Shown here piece after piece: positions 1-7,200 of a stretch of DNA of 17,409 nucleotides; within the stretch, counting starts at the first letter, position 1; every line of letters begins with the position of its first letter. The stretch is from DATECU01 sp035286745 (lineage in GTDB: Bacteria; Acidobacteriota; Vicinamibacteria; Fen-336): assembly GCA_035286745.1 (NCBI GenBank), contig DATECU010000207.1, positions 1 through 17,409 on the forward strand. Reading direction: 5' to 3'. The notes below the pieces were generated by a model. That model was not told the origin of the DNA and did not search any database. It saw only the letters and a program-made list of their open reading frames with translations. The position numbers were made by a program, and so were the translations under genes.

Positions 1-8
1 CGTGTCCG

Positions 9-82
9 ATCGGGATAGGGGGGCCGGCTCACGCCGGCCACCCCTCCCACACCACCCGGCATGCGGGTCCGCACCGGGCGGT
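9..82 (-). ncRNA. Group II intron domains V and VI and 3' splice site
   Basis: Domain V is at 51-82. ACCGCCCGG pairs with CCGGGTGGT (nine pairs, one G-U), there is a two-base TG bulge, and TGCG pairs with CGCA around a GACC loop. The catalytic triad reads CGC in the lower stem. Domain VI follows: GGCCGGC-GTGA-GCCGGCC forms the distal stem, GGGG/CCCC and GGGA/TCCC form the base, and an unpaired A at position 16 is the likely lariat branch point. The intron then ends TCCCGAT, 7 nt past the branch, as expected for this class of ribozyme. Confidence 0.88.
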
Positions 83-96
83 TCGCGAAGTTGAGG

Positions 97-1509
97 TCAG
101 GGGCGCGGCTTCGGGAGGTAGAGCCTCGGGAGGCCGAGCCCGTCGAAGTACGAGAGCGTCAGCACGTTGTTCAGGACGGCGCTCGTCGCCCACCATCGGC
201 GCGTGTTACCCGCGATACCGGAGGCCACGAGGTGGGATGCGCCGCGGGCTCGCAACTCGCGGTACACCTTGACGCCTCGTTTCCACTGCTTCAGGTGGAG
301 GGCGCGCAGCCGGTGACGAATCCACTTGTCCAGCCGCGTGAAGGCGGACGGAAAGTCTGCCAGGCTGAAGTAGTTCTTCCAGCCGGGGAGATAGCCGCGC
401 AACTCCGCCACGACCTGGGAAATGCTCCGCCCCCCGAGCCGCCCGGTGATGGAGCGGACACGGTCCTTCATTACTTCAAGGGCTTTGTCCGCCACCCGGA
501 GTCCGACGCCCGGTCGGTCGTACGGCTGCCAGAACGAGTAGCCGAGGATCTTCCGGTTGAACACCAGGTCGACCGCGCTCTTCGCCTCGTTGACGCGGAG
601 CCGGAGTCGCCCGAAGAGCTGCCGTAGCAGCACCATGACCCGTTCGCCAGCACGCCGGCTGCGCACGTAGACGTTGCAGTCGTCGGCGTAGCGCACGAAG
701 GCATGGCCGCGCTTCTCTAACTCCTTGTCCACCTCGTCGAGGAGCACGTTGGCGAGCAGCGGGGAGATCGGACCACCTTGCGGTGTCCCTTCCCCCGACT
801 CCCTCACTACCCCGTTCACCAGAACGCCGGCTTCGAGATAGCGACGGATGAGCCCCAACACGCGCCGGTCCGGGATCCGTTTCGCGAGCCTTCCCATGAG
901 CACGTCGTGCGAAACGCGGTCGAAGAAATTTTCGAGATCCGCGTCTACGACGATCCGGCGTCCTTCCTCGACGTAGCGCTTGGCCGCCATCACCGCGTCG
1001 TGGGCGCTGCGCCTCGGCCGGAAGCCGTAGCTGTGCTCGGAGAAAGTCGCGTCGAAGCCGGGCTGCAGGACCTGGAGCAGGGCCTGCTGGATGAGCCTGT
1101 CGAGGGCGGTGGGGATGCCCAACTGCCTCGTTCCTCCCCCGCTCTTCGGGATTTCCTGGCGCTTCACCGGTGAGGGCTGGTACGTGCCCGCGAGGAGTTC
1201 CTCGCGGATGCGGCCCCAGTGGTCCCACAGGTACGGCAGCAGTTCCTCCGTGGTCATCCCGTCGATGCCGGGACTGCCCTTGTTCTTCCTCACTCGCTTC
1301 AGCGCCGCCTTCATGTTGGGGCGCGACACCACCCGTTCCATGAGCCCGGCGCCGTCACTGCCTGGATGTCCGCTCTCCCTTGCCGCCGTCGGGCCTTCCA
1401 CACTCCGGCCAGGGGACGGGGGTGCACCCCTGCCCATGATCGGGTCCAGTTGCCTGGACATCTGCGGCTTGGACCCTTCGAGGCTCAGGTGCGCTTCACC
1501 CTCCTTCAC
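97..1509 (-). CDS. ltrA: Group II intron reverse transcriptase/maturase
   Basis: The intron-encoded protein (470 aa) copies intron RNA into DNA and acts as maturase for splicing. The reverse transcriptase fingers and palm run from about residue 66 to 330. IPKSGGGTRQLGIPTALDRL is the RT1 region, VVDADLENFFDRV carries the first catalytic Asp (D189), GTPQGGPISPLLAN is RT4, and FVRYADDCNVYV holds the YADD box (residues 274-277). KILGYSF is RT7. The C-terminal region from about 340 to 470 matches the maturase (GIIM/X) part, and no HNH endonuclease follows. The catalytic residues are intact, so the protein is probably active. The start is a GTG preceded by GAAGGA at 6 nt; an ATG at 1461 (MSRQLDP) is a possible alternative giving 454 aa. 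Identification is secure from the motifs and from the surrounding intron RNA. Confidence 0.95.
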   Translation of the reverse strand: MKEGEAHLSLEGSKPQMSRQLDPIMGRGAPPSPGRSVEGPTAARESGHPGSDGAGLMERVVSRPNMKAALKRVRKNKGSPGIDGMTTEELLPYLWDHWGRIREELLAGTYQPSPVKRQEIPKSGGGTRQLGIPTALDRLIQQALLQVLQPGFDATFSEHSYGFRPRRSAHDAVMAAKRYVEEGRRIVVDADLENFFDRVSHDVLMGRLAKRIPDRRVLGLIRRYLEAGVLVNGVVRESGEGTPQGGPISPLLANVLLDEVDKELEKRGHAFVRYADDCNVYVRSRRAGERVMVLLRQLFGRLRLRVNEAKSAVDLVFNRKILGYSFWQPYDRPGVGLRVADKALEVMKDRVRSITGRLGGRSISQVVAELRGYLPGWKNYFSLADFPSAFTRLDKWIRHRLRALHLKQWKRGVKVYRELRARGASHLVASGIAGNTRRWWATSAVLNNVLTLSYFDGLGLPRLYLPKPRP

Positions 1510-1878
1510 GTTCGGTCCTTCGCTGCCTGCGAGTCCGGCAGCTACTACGACCTCTGCTGACTTCTCGCTCCGCCGGTCGTCCGGCGTCGCCCTTTCAGGC
1601 GTGAGGCGAGATCTCCCCAGGTATCAACGCTGTCCTTCACCGCCTGGCCGTCGGATCTACGTCGCCTTGCCTTGGCCATCAGGGCTTCGCGGATTCCCCG
1701 GCCGCTCGCCCTGCTCGGCAACGCCTCACATCCGCTTCCTGTTCGTCAACCGGCGGCTTCGCTACCCGCTTCCTCCCCACGGTCGGTCGCCCTTCCGCAG
1801 TTGCGGGGTCGCTTCGTTCGCGATGGCCTGCTTACGAGAGGACTTTCACCTCCTGAACAGCGCCCTTGCTGGGCGCAC
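1510..1878 (-). ncRNA. Group II intron 5' RNA domains (I to start of IV)
   Basis: This stretch between the 5' splice site and the maturase gene holds no separate gene. It is the structured 5' half of the intron RNA. The order GTGCGCCCAGC, GGTGAAAGTCCTC and, nearer the maturase, AAGTCAGCAGAGGTCGTAGT is the pattern repeatedly seen in bacterial group II introns. Exon-binding sequences should lie in domain I, but I did not resolve them by eye. Confidence 0.8.
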
Positions 1879-1882
1879 GGGG

Positions 1883-1946
1883 TTCGGGGGGCGGTAGCCC
1901 CCCGCTTCATAGCGGCGCCCGAAGTCGTTACGCGCGCCGCGTTTCG
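1883..1946. repeat. GC-rich hairpin repeat, copy A (disrupted on its left by the intron)
   Basis: This unit aligns to copy B (1956-2019) at 55 of 64 positions with no gaps, at a 73-bp spacing. It contains the perfect stem cggggggc-ggta-gccccccg, then a second arm where gcggcgc pairs with gcgccgc around a 15-nt interior. The group II intron begins four bases to its left, inside the GGGG lead-in of the unit. Confidence 0.85.
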
Positions 1947-1955
1947 TGTTGGGGG

Positions 1956-2019
1956 TTCGGGGGGCGGCAGCCCCCCGCTCAATAGCGGCGCCCGAATTCA
2001 CTTCGGGCGCCGCGTTACG
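1956..2019. repeat. GC-rich hairpin repeat, copy B
   Basis: The second copy of the ~73-bp unit. It has the same stem cggggggc-ggca-gccccccg, where only the loop differs from copy A. A second, now perfect, 12-bp inverted repeat follows (1985-2013). The unit runs into the stop codon of the small gene at 2015. I tested it as an integron attC site and rejected that, because no RYYYAAC/GTTRRRY core pair brackets it. Confidence 0.85.
1985..2013 (-). terminator. Strong hairpin directly after the 2015-2431 gene, possible terminator
   Basis: gcggcgcccgaa and ttcgggcgccgc form a perfect 12-bp stem with a 5-nt loop. It begins 1 nt past the TAA stop of the minus-strand gene. There is no U-tract after it (TATTGAGC follows), so it would be an atypical terminator. 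It is also the second arm of repeat copy B, so termination may be incidental. Confidence 0.45.
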
Positions 2020-2431
2020 ACGCTTGGCGCCCGTCAGCCACCGCGTAAAGGGTGATGGCCACCGAGATGTCGAGGGCACCGGCCCGCCAGAGCAGATCGG
2101 AGGGAAGGGTCTCGGTCTGAGCCACCACCTCGCGCCGGGCCAGCGCGAAGTCGAGACAGACCACGTCCACGCCCTCCGCGCCGCCCAATCGCCTGAGTTC
2201 ATCCTCATGCTGGTCGAGGAAGACGATGGCATCGGCCACCTTGCCTTCGAGGTCGGTGAGCGCAGCGCGGCTGACGGTCAGGTCGAAGCCGGAGGCCGAG
2301 CGGAGGCGATCGCCCGCCGCGCCGGGCAGCGGCTGACCCTTGTGGTAGACAGCCTCCGGGCGGAAGGGGCTGTCAGCCAGGAAAGCAGCCACGTCGAAGG
2401 CCTCGCCGGCGGCACGGAGAACGCAGCTCAT
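2015..2431 (-). CDS. Uncharacterised small protein
   Basis: A 138-aa soluble protein with no signal peptide or membrane segment. It opens MSCVLRAAGEAFDVAAFLAD, then has a glycine/proline-rich turn and SGFDLTVSRAALTDLEGKVADAIVFL. It continues with an acidic helix (DQHEDELRRL) and a C-terminal stretch VDVVCLDFALARREVVAQ leading to LPSDLLWRAGALDISVAITLY. The alternating strand/helix pattern suggests a compact alpha-beta fold. I recognise similar hypothetical proteins but cannot name a family or function. The start is the first ATG after an in-frame stop. The gene begins 30 nt after the PhzF-like gene ends, on the same strand, so the two may be cotranscribed. No good Shine-Dalgarno sequence is visible. 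Confidence 0.75.
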   Translation of the reverse strand: MSCVLRAAGEAFDVAAFLADSPFRPEAVYHKGQPLPGAAGDRLRSASGFDLTVSRAALTDLEGKVADAIVFLDQHEDELRRLGGAEGVDVVCLDFALARREVVAQTETLPSDLLWRAGALDISVAITLYAVADGRQAS

Positions 2432-2461
2432 GGCGGATGTCAGCGTGCCTCTAACGACTCC

Positions 2462-3247
2462 TCAGAACTCCACCGCCCCTCGCAGATAAAGGACGGCGCG
2501 ACCCCCGATGGCCACTCGCTCGCCACGGGGCATGCAGTAGAGCTCCCCACCCCGGGCCGAAGCCTGGTAGGCGAGCAGCCGCTCCTTGTTCAGGCGCAGA
2601 GCCCAATACGGCACCAGCGTGCAGTGCGCTGAGCCCGTCACCGGATCCTCGGGCACACCGGCGTTTGGCGCAAAGAAGCGGGACACGAAATCGTACTGGT
2701 TCTTCCCGGGGGCGGTGACGATCACACCCAGCTTGTCGAGTCCGGCCAGCTTGTCCATCTTCGGCTTGAGGCGGCGGACCTCGTCCTCACTGTCGTAGAC
2801 CGCCAGGTAGTCCCGGGAGACCCACACCTCTTTCGGCTTGCGGCCGAGTCCCTTGAGCAGGGCGGCCGGAGGCTCCGGGCACCTCTGGGGCGGGCGCGCC
2901 GGGAAGTCCAGGACCAGAAGCTCGCCGGCCCGGGTCACCTTGAGGCGCCCGCTCTTGGAGACGAAGGTCACCGACTTGCGCTCGGTCTGCATGAAGTTAA
3001 AGACCACAAAAGCGGCGGCCAGGGTGGCGTGGCCGCACAGGTCGACCTCCTGGGTGGGGGTGAACCAGCGGATCTTGTAGGCCCCCTCGCGGCCGGAGAA
3101 GAAGGCGGTTTCCGAGAGGTTGTTCTCGGCGGCGATCGCCTGCAGCGTGGCCTCGTTAGGCCAGTCCTTGAGCGGGCACACCGCCGCCGGGTTGCCGCGA
3201 AAGAGCTGACCGGTGAAGGCGTCGACGTGGTAGAGCGGGATCTTCAT
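2462..3247 (-). CDS. PhzF-family isomerase/epimerase
   Basis: A 261-aa cytoplasmic protein of the PhzF superfamily, which has the diaminopimelate epimerase fold. Family hallmarks appear in order: YHVDAFTGQLFRGNPAAV at the N-terminus, NNLSETAFF carrying the catalytic glutamate (E46), the CGHATLAAA loop at about 71-79, and EDPVTGSAH in the second half. Members catalyse proton-shift isomerisations; PhzF itself acts in phenazine synthesis. There are no other phenazine genes here, so the substrate is unknown and a phenazine role is unlikely. I chose the ATG at 3247 because the fold starts at MKIPLYHVDAF; an upstream in-frame ATG at 3280 would only add a non-conserved tail. The gene is divergent from mazG with 68 nt between them. 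Confidence 0.92.
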   Translation of the reverse strand: MKIPLYHVDAFTGQLFRGNPAAVCPLKDWPNEATLQAIAAENNLSETAFFSGREGAYKIRWFTPTQEVDLCGHATLAAAFVVFNFMQTERKSVTFVSKSGRLKVTRAGELLVLDFPARPPQRCPEPPAALLKGLGRKPKEVWVSRDYLAVYDSEDEVRRLKPKMDKLAGLDKLGVIVTAPGKNQYDFVSRFFAPNAGVPEDPVTGSAHCTLVPYWALRLNKERLLAYQASARGGELYCMPRGERVAIGGRAVLYLRGAVEF

Positions 3248-3303
3248 GGCGCCCCAATTCTGCCTCAGCTCGGGGGGCAAGCGTAGGCCCGGCCGGCTCG
3301 GGC

Positions 3304-3309
3304 TATCAT
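3304..3309 (+). promoter_or_regulatory. Candidate -10 box for leaderless mazG transcript
   Basis: TATCAT lies exactly 12 to 7 nt before the mazG ATG, which would put transcription start on the A of the start codon. No Shine-Dalgarno sequence precedes this ATG. No convincing -35 element is seen, so this is a suggestion from spacing only. Confidence 0.4.
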
Positions 3310-3315
3310 GCGCGG

Positions 3316-4140
3316 ATGAGCGAAGGATCGGCCGCGCCGCCGGGCAAGCGATTCGAGGAGCTGGTGAGCCTGATCGCGCGCCTGCGCGCCCCGGGCGGCT
3401 GCCCCTGGGACCGGGAGCAGACCCACGAGAGCTTGAAGGCGATGGCCATCGAGGAGGCTTACGAGGTGGTGGGCGCCATCGACGACGGCGACCACCAGGA
3501 GCTGGCCTCGGAGCTGGGCGACCTGCTGCTGCAAGTGGTCTTCCATGCCCAGATCGCCGGCGAAAGCGGCCGCTTCGGCATCGCGGATGTGCTGGAGCGA
3601 GTGACCTCGAAGATGATCGATCGTCATCCGCACGTGTTTGGCGACCAGACCGCCGAGAACCCGGATCAGGTCCTGCGCAACTGGGAGGCGCTCAAGGAGG
3701 CGGAGCGCGCCCGCAAGGGCGCGCCGTCGGACGCCTCCCTGCTGGACAGCGTGCCGCTGCGCCTGCCCGCGGTGATGGAGGCGTTCCAGATGACCACCAA
3801 GGCAGCCCGGGTGGGCTTCGACTGGCCTAGCCCAGAGGCCGTCCTCGACAAGCTCGACCAGGAGGTCCTGGAGCTGAAGGCCGAGGTCGCCAAGGACACC
3901 GGCAATCACCAGGCGGTGGCCGGCGAGATGGGCGACATCCTGTTCGCTGCGGTCAATGTGGCCCGCCTGCTGGGCGTCGATCCCGAGTCGGCCTTGAAGG
4001 CCGCCAACCGCAAGTTCCGGAACCGTTTCCGTTATGTGGAGGATCGGCTCCGGGAGCAGGGCAGGAAGCCCAAGGACGCCGACCTGGCGGAAATGGACGG
4101 GCTCTGGGATCGAGCCAAGGCCCAGGAACGCCGGGCGTGA
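3316..4140 (+). CDS. mazG: Nucleoside triphosphate pyrophosphohydrolase MazG
   Basis: A 274-aa cytoplasmic enzyme that hydrolyses NTPs and dNTPs to monophosphate and pyrophosphate. It cleans nucleotide pools and can influence (p)ppGpp signalling. Length is close to the E. coli protein (263 aa). Two tandem MazG modules are visible. The first has GGCPWDREQTHESL, then the metal site EEAYE (E46, E47, E50) with ELGDLL (E66, D69). The second has EVLELKAE and EMGDIL (E204, D207) and ends in the conserved ALKAANRKFRNRFRYVE. RNWEALKEAER, between the modules, is also typical. The gene starts at the first ATG after a TATCAT box, and its TGA overlaps the GTG start of rnd by 4 nt. That indicates an operon with translational coupling. 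The assignment is secure. Confidence 0.97.
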   Translation: MSEGSAAPPGKRFEELVSLIARLRAPGGCPWDREQTHESLKAMAIEEAYEVVGAIDDGDHQELASELGDLLLQVVFHAQIAGESGRFGIADVLERVTSKMIDRHPHVFGDQTAENPDQVLRNWEALKEAERARKGAPSDASLLDSVPLRLPAVMEAFQMTTKAARVGFDWPSPEAVLDKLDQEVLELKAEVAKDTGNHQAVAGEMGDILFAAVNVARLLGVDPESALKAANRKFRNRFRYVEDRLREQGRKPKDADLAEMDGLWDRAKAQERRA

Positions 4141-5273
4141 GTCCCTGGATCCGCACTCCTGAGGAGCTTCAGGCCTTCGTCTTGTCGCTGCGGGGCTGCC
4201 GGGTCCTGGCCCTGGACAGCGAATCGGACAGCCTCCACCACCACCGGGAAAAGGTCTGCCTGATCCAGATCACCAGCGATCGCGACCAGGCCCGCCTGAT
4301 CGATCCGCTGGCCCTCAGGGACCTCTCGTCCCTGGCGCCACTGCTGGCCGACCCCGACGTCCTGAAGGTCCTTCACGGGGCCGACTACGACGTCACTACG
4401 TTGAAGCGCGATTTCGGCTTCCGTTTTGCGAACTTGTTCGACACCATGATCGCGGCCCGCTTCTTGGGCTTGCCCGAGATCGGGCTTCAGGCCATGGCCC
4501 GCACCGAGCTGGAGGTTTCGCTCTCCAAGACCAACCAGCGCGACGACTGGTCGCGCCGGCCCCTTTCCCCCGCACAGGAGGCCTACGCACTGGCCGACGT
4601 CCACCACCTCTTGGCCCTGCAAGCGCGCTTGGCGGACAAGCTCACCACCCTGGGCCGGCTGTCCTGGGTCCAGGAGGAGTGCCAGGCGGTAGCCGACCTG
4701 CCGCCCGCCCGCCGCGAGGCCGACCCCGACGCCTACCTGAGGGTGAAGGGCGCCAGTCGCTTGCGCCCCCGCAATCTGGCGGTCCTGCGTGAGCTGTGTG
4801 GCTGGCGCGAGGGTCGGGCCGCCGCGTCCGACGTTCCCGCCTTCAAGATCCTGAGCAGCGAGACCCTGCTGGCGCTGGCCGACAATCCGCCTCACGACCT
4901 GGAGGATCTGCGCCGGGTCCGCGGCATTCTGCCTCGTCTCCAGGCCCAGGCCTCGGCGGTGCTAACGGCCGTGCAGCGAGCGCTGGCCCTCCCCGAGACG
5001 GATCTGCCCGTGATTCGTAAGGCGCCGCGGCCGGCAGTTCCGGAGCCGGTGAGGCGACGCATCGACGCCTTGCGCGCCTGGCGCACCGCGGAGGCCACCC
5101 GGCTGGCGGTGGACGTGTCGGTGGTACTTCCCCAGCGGCTGCTGGAGCGGGTGGCCGAGGCCGGTCCCCGGGAGGCGGCGGACCTGGAGCGGGTCGAGGG
5201 TCTGAGGCGCTGGCGCATCGCGGCCTTCGGTCCCGCCATGGTGGCGGCGAGTGGCGCCGGCGAGGGACGGTAG
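4137..5273 (+). CDS. rnd: Ribonuclease D (DEDDy 3'-5' exonuclease)
   Basis: A 378-aa cytoplasmic exoribonuclease that trims tRNA 3' ends and other small RNAs. The exonuclease domain (about 1-175) has all three Exo motifs: ALDSESD with D27 and E29, HGADYDVTTLKRDFG with D85, and YALADVHHL with Y150 and D154. NLFDTMIAARFLG and LSKTNQRDDWSRRPLSPAQ are family-typical. An HRDC domain follows at about 203-285 (RPRNLAVLRELCGWREG...LLALADNPP). A second, weaker HRDC-like helical segment lies at about 300-370, as in E. coli RNase D. The start is a GTG inside GTGA, sharing bases with the mazG stop, so rnd is probably translated by termination-reinitiation. The gene ends convergently with the secreted-protein gene at 5389. 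Confidence 0.96.
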   Translation: MSPWIRTPEELQAFVLSLRGCRVLALDSESDSLHHHREKVCLIQITSDRDQARLIDPLALRDLSSLAPLLADPDVLKVLHGADYDVTTLKRDFGFRFANLFDTMIAARFLGLPEIGLQAMARTELEVSLSKTNQRDDWSRRPLSPAQEAYALADVHHLLALQARLADKLTTLGRLSWVQEECQAVADLPPARREADPDAYLRVKGASRLRPRNLAVLRELCGWREGRAAASDVPAFKILSSETLLALADNPPHDLEDLRRVRGILPRLQAQASAVLTAVQRALALPETDLPVIRKAPRPAVPEPVRRRIDALRAWRTAEATRLAVDVSVVLPQRLLERVAEAGPREAADLERVEGLRRWRIAAFGPAMVAASGAGEGR

Positions 5274-5343
5274 CTCCAGGAGCTGCTGGGCAACTGATCG
5301 GCGAGGGCAGAGCGGACCCCCCGCGCGCGGCTCTCGGCTTGAG

Positions 5344-5373
5344 CCTGGCGGGGCGGCAAAGCACCCCGCCAGG
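5344..5373. terminator. Candidate bidirectional terminator between convergent genes
   Basis: cctggcgggg pairs perfectly with ccccgccagg (10 bp) around a 10-nt loop. It sits in the 115-nt gap between the ends of rnd (plus) and the HYR protein gene (minus). No clear U-tract follows on either strand, so efficiency is uncertain; nothing else is visible in this gap. Confidence 0.55.
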
Positions 5374-5388
5374 TTGCGCCTAGTCTGT

Positions 5389-7188
5389 CTAGCGGTGGCC
5401 GTGGCTCTTGGGGACGGTGACAGTGGTCGTCCCGAGGGAGCTGTTCCCCGCGTCGTCGGTACAGCGAACGCTGATCGTGTACACGCGGCCGTTCCCCCGG
5501 CCGGAACGCTCCGCCCGCAGGTGGACGACCAAGGGACCGTCGATGGCCCAGTCGGGGGACGTGTCGCCGTCACCCAGGCCCTCGACAGGCTCGTTGCTCG
5601 CCACAGCCGTGATGTTGCAGGTTGCCGATTCGTCAACTTCGTCGGCAACCGACGCGGCGATGGTTACGGGGCGCATCCCGTGGTTGGGCGGCCAGAGCGC
5701 GACCGGACTTGGCAGAAGCGCCGAGATCACTGGCGGGGTTGTGTCGAGGACGGTCACTGAGAACTGGCCCGTGGTCGAGTTGCCGGCTTGGTCCACCGCC
5801 AGACAGACCACCGGAGTGAGACCCAGGGCAAAGGCAGCTCCGGCGGGCGGTGTGCACGTCGCACTCGCCGCGCCACACGAGTCGACGGCTGTGACCGAAT
5901 AGTCGACCACGGCACCTGCGCCGCTCGTCGCCTCGACCGCAAGGCTCGTTGGCAACTCGAGGGTCGGAGGCGTGGTGTCGCGGACGGTCGCCAAGAGCTC
6001 GTCGCCGTCGCTCAGGCCAACGTCGTTCACCACCGTAAGGCCGACCGAGTGCATTCCGGTGGCGAGGTTGACGACGGGGTTCGGTCCGGTCACCGTGCCA
6101 AAGGGACCGACCCAAGTGCAGGCGAGCTCGCCACCCATCGGATCCGAAGACGCGGCGCAGTCAAGCGGCACCGGCGTCAACGGCGCCGTACACTCGACGG
6201 TCACGTCGTCTCCGGCGCTGGCGACCGGGGGCAAGAGGACGAAGCGCTCGCCGGCGAGCGCCGCAGAGACGCCGGAGCTGCCCGGAACCCAGTAGATCTC
6301 CGTGCAGGCCGCCGCCTGAACGTCGCAGACCGAGAGGGCCGTGAATCCGGGGCGGGTCGTCGAGGGGGCCGACGTCACGAGGTAGCGCCCCGCATGGAGA
6401 CCGTGCATGCCCGGTGCGGGATCCCCTTCTTGGCTGACCAGCGTCGTCTCGACGCCAGTCGTCAGGTCGTGCTCGACAATGCGGTAGCTGGTCCAGTTCC
6501 GCCGGAGCACATAGTACACGCGAGTGCCGTTGGGCGAGATCCTCGGACTGTACGCCACGTCCGACCAGCTCGATGAGCCGCCGCCAGGGAAGGCGATGGG
6601 CGTCAGGTCGCACACATGGTGCGTCGGGTCGGACTCGCAGATGTTGCCCACGAACACGCCCATGCCGCCGGCGCCTCCGTAGTGCACCTGCACCACGGCC
6701 TTCGAGAAAGCCTCATCCCAATCGATGATCGTGTAGGCGTTGACGCCGTAGGCGGCGCTGACGGTGTCGTTGTCTTGCCAGAGACTCGACCCTCCGGTGC
6801 CCAGATCGTAGCGGTGCAGCTTTCCGTCGATCCTGCGGAACAGGAACTCCGACGTGCTTGCGGGGAGCCAGCGGGCGGGGTAGAGCCAGTCCTCCTGGAA
6901 GAGGAAGGACGCCGCCTGGGTCTCGAAGTCGTAGTGCCAGATCTGGAAGGCGCCGGTGGTGTAGAGGAGAAACCGCCCGTCGTCGCTCCGCCAGGGGAAG
7001 CCGCCTGAGCCCTGGAGAGGGATGGGGAGGGTCCCCAGAACCCTTCCCGTGCTGTCAATGACCGTCGGTTGGGCTGCGGCGCTCTCGAAGACCAGAACCT
7101 GGAATGGCTGCGCGGCAGCTCCGGCTGAGGCTCCCATCTGAGCCCAGAACAACACGCCAGCGAGTCCGGCAAGCCGGGGCTTGAGCAT
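5389..7188 (-). CDS. Secreted beta-propeller protein with PKD-like and HYR domains
   Basis: A 599-aa exported protein. It has a signal peptide at residues 1-26 (hydrophobic core LAGLAGVLFWAQMG, likely cut after GAAA). Residues 28-320 look like a TolB/WD40-type propeller, with repeated short-strand units such as SDDGRFLLYTTGAFQIWHYD and SPRISPNGTRVYYVLRR. Residues about 320-402 form a PKD-like domain (PPVASAGDDVTVECT...LDCAASSDP). Residues 403-481 form an HYR domain (RDTTPPTLELPTSLAVEAT...VDQAGNS). The last 118 residues are an Ig-like module (VALWPPNHGMRPVTI) ending SHGHR. Paired cysteines suit the periplasm or outside. The role is likely surface binding or display; no catalytic motif is seen. 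The ATG at 7188 is chosen over in-frame upstream starts because AGGAGGTG lies just before it and a signal peptide begins there. Confidence 0.88.
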   Translation of the reverse strand: MLKPRLAGLAGVLFWAQMGASAGAAAQPFQVLVFESAAAQPTVIDSTGRVLGTLPIPLQGSGGFPWRSDDGRFLLYTTGAFQIWHYDFETQAASFLFQEDWLYPARWLPASTSEFLFRRIDGKLHRYDLGTGGSSLWQDNDTVSAAYGVNAYTIIDWDEAFSKAVVQVHYGGAGGMGVFVGNICESDPTHHVCDLTPIAFPGGGSSSWSDVAYSPRISPNGTRVYYVLRRNWTSYRIVEHDLTTGVETTLVSQEGDPAPGMHGLHAGRYLVTSAPSTTRPGFTALSVCDVQAAACTEIYWVPGSSGVSAALAGERFVLLPPVASAGDDVTVECTAPLTPVPLDCAASSDPMGGELACTWVGPFGTVTGPNPVVNLATGMHSVGLTVVNDVGLSDGDELLATVRDTTPPTLELPTSLAVEATSGAGAVVDYSVTAVDSCGAASATCTPPAGAAFALGLTPVVCLAVDQAGNSTTGQFSVTVLDTTPPVISALLPSPVALWPPNHGMRPVTIAASVADEVDESATCNITAVASNEPVEGLGDGDTSPDWAIDGPLVVHLRAERSGRGNGRVYTISVRCTDDAGNSSLGTTTVTVPKSHGHR

Positions 7189-7192
7189 GAAA

Positions 7193-7200
7193 CACCTCCT
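7193..7200 (-). promoter_or_regulatory. Strong Shine-Dalgarno that fixes the HYR protein start
   Basis: AGGAGGTG is separated from the ATG at 7188 by TTTC. It is the best ribosome binding site in the window and rules out the longer in-frame start at 7296. It suggests high expression of the secreted protein. Confidence 0.85.

Larger units (their letters stand above)
9..1878 (-). mobile_element. Complete group II intron with encoded maturase
   Basis: A full-length group II intron of about 1,870 nt read on the minus strand. The 5' end is the classic GTGCGCCCAGCAAGGGCG at 1878, followed by GGTGAAAGTCCTC, which is typical of domain I in bacterial introns. The reverse transcriptase gene occupies the domain IV position. 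Domains V and VI lie at 9-82. The 3' end is placed at 9 because it ends in AT and lies 7 nt past the bulged adenosine at 16. Joining the flanks (positions 1-8 to 1879 onward) gives cgtgtccg-ggggttcgg, which closely matches the left side of the intact repeat at 1945-1960 (cgtgttgggggttcgg). This supports both ends independently. The element moves by retrohoming; the encoded protein lacks an endonuclease domain. I do not assign the intron class with certainty. The hairpin just upstream in the 5' exon recalls the stem-loop targets of class IIC introns. Confidence 0.93.

Noticed and set aside
476..1228. Long open frames opposite or out of frame with the maturase
   Set aside because: They are shadows produced by high GC content; they show no domains and are low-complexity Arg/Pro/Gly-rich.
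1883..2019. The repeats as integron attC sites
   Set aside because: They have attC-like length and folding, but no RYYYAAC ... GTTRRRY core pair brackets a unit and no integrase is present. The nearest match, GTTGGGG at 1948, has no partner within the expected distance.
1883..2019. CRISPR array
   Set aside because: Only two imperfect copies are visible, the whole unit including the would-be spacer is conserved, and no cas genes are present.
2462..3247. Phenazine biosynthesis locus
   Set aside because: Only a PhzF-family protein is present. The superfamily is widespread and no other phz gene is nearby.
4032..4895. 287-residue minus-strand open frame opposite mazG and rnd
   Set aside because: It covers two confidently identified genes and has composition typical of antisense GC-rich sequence.
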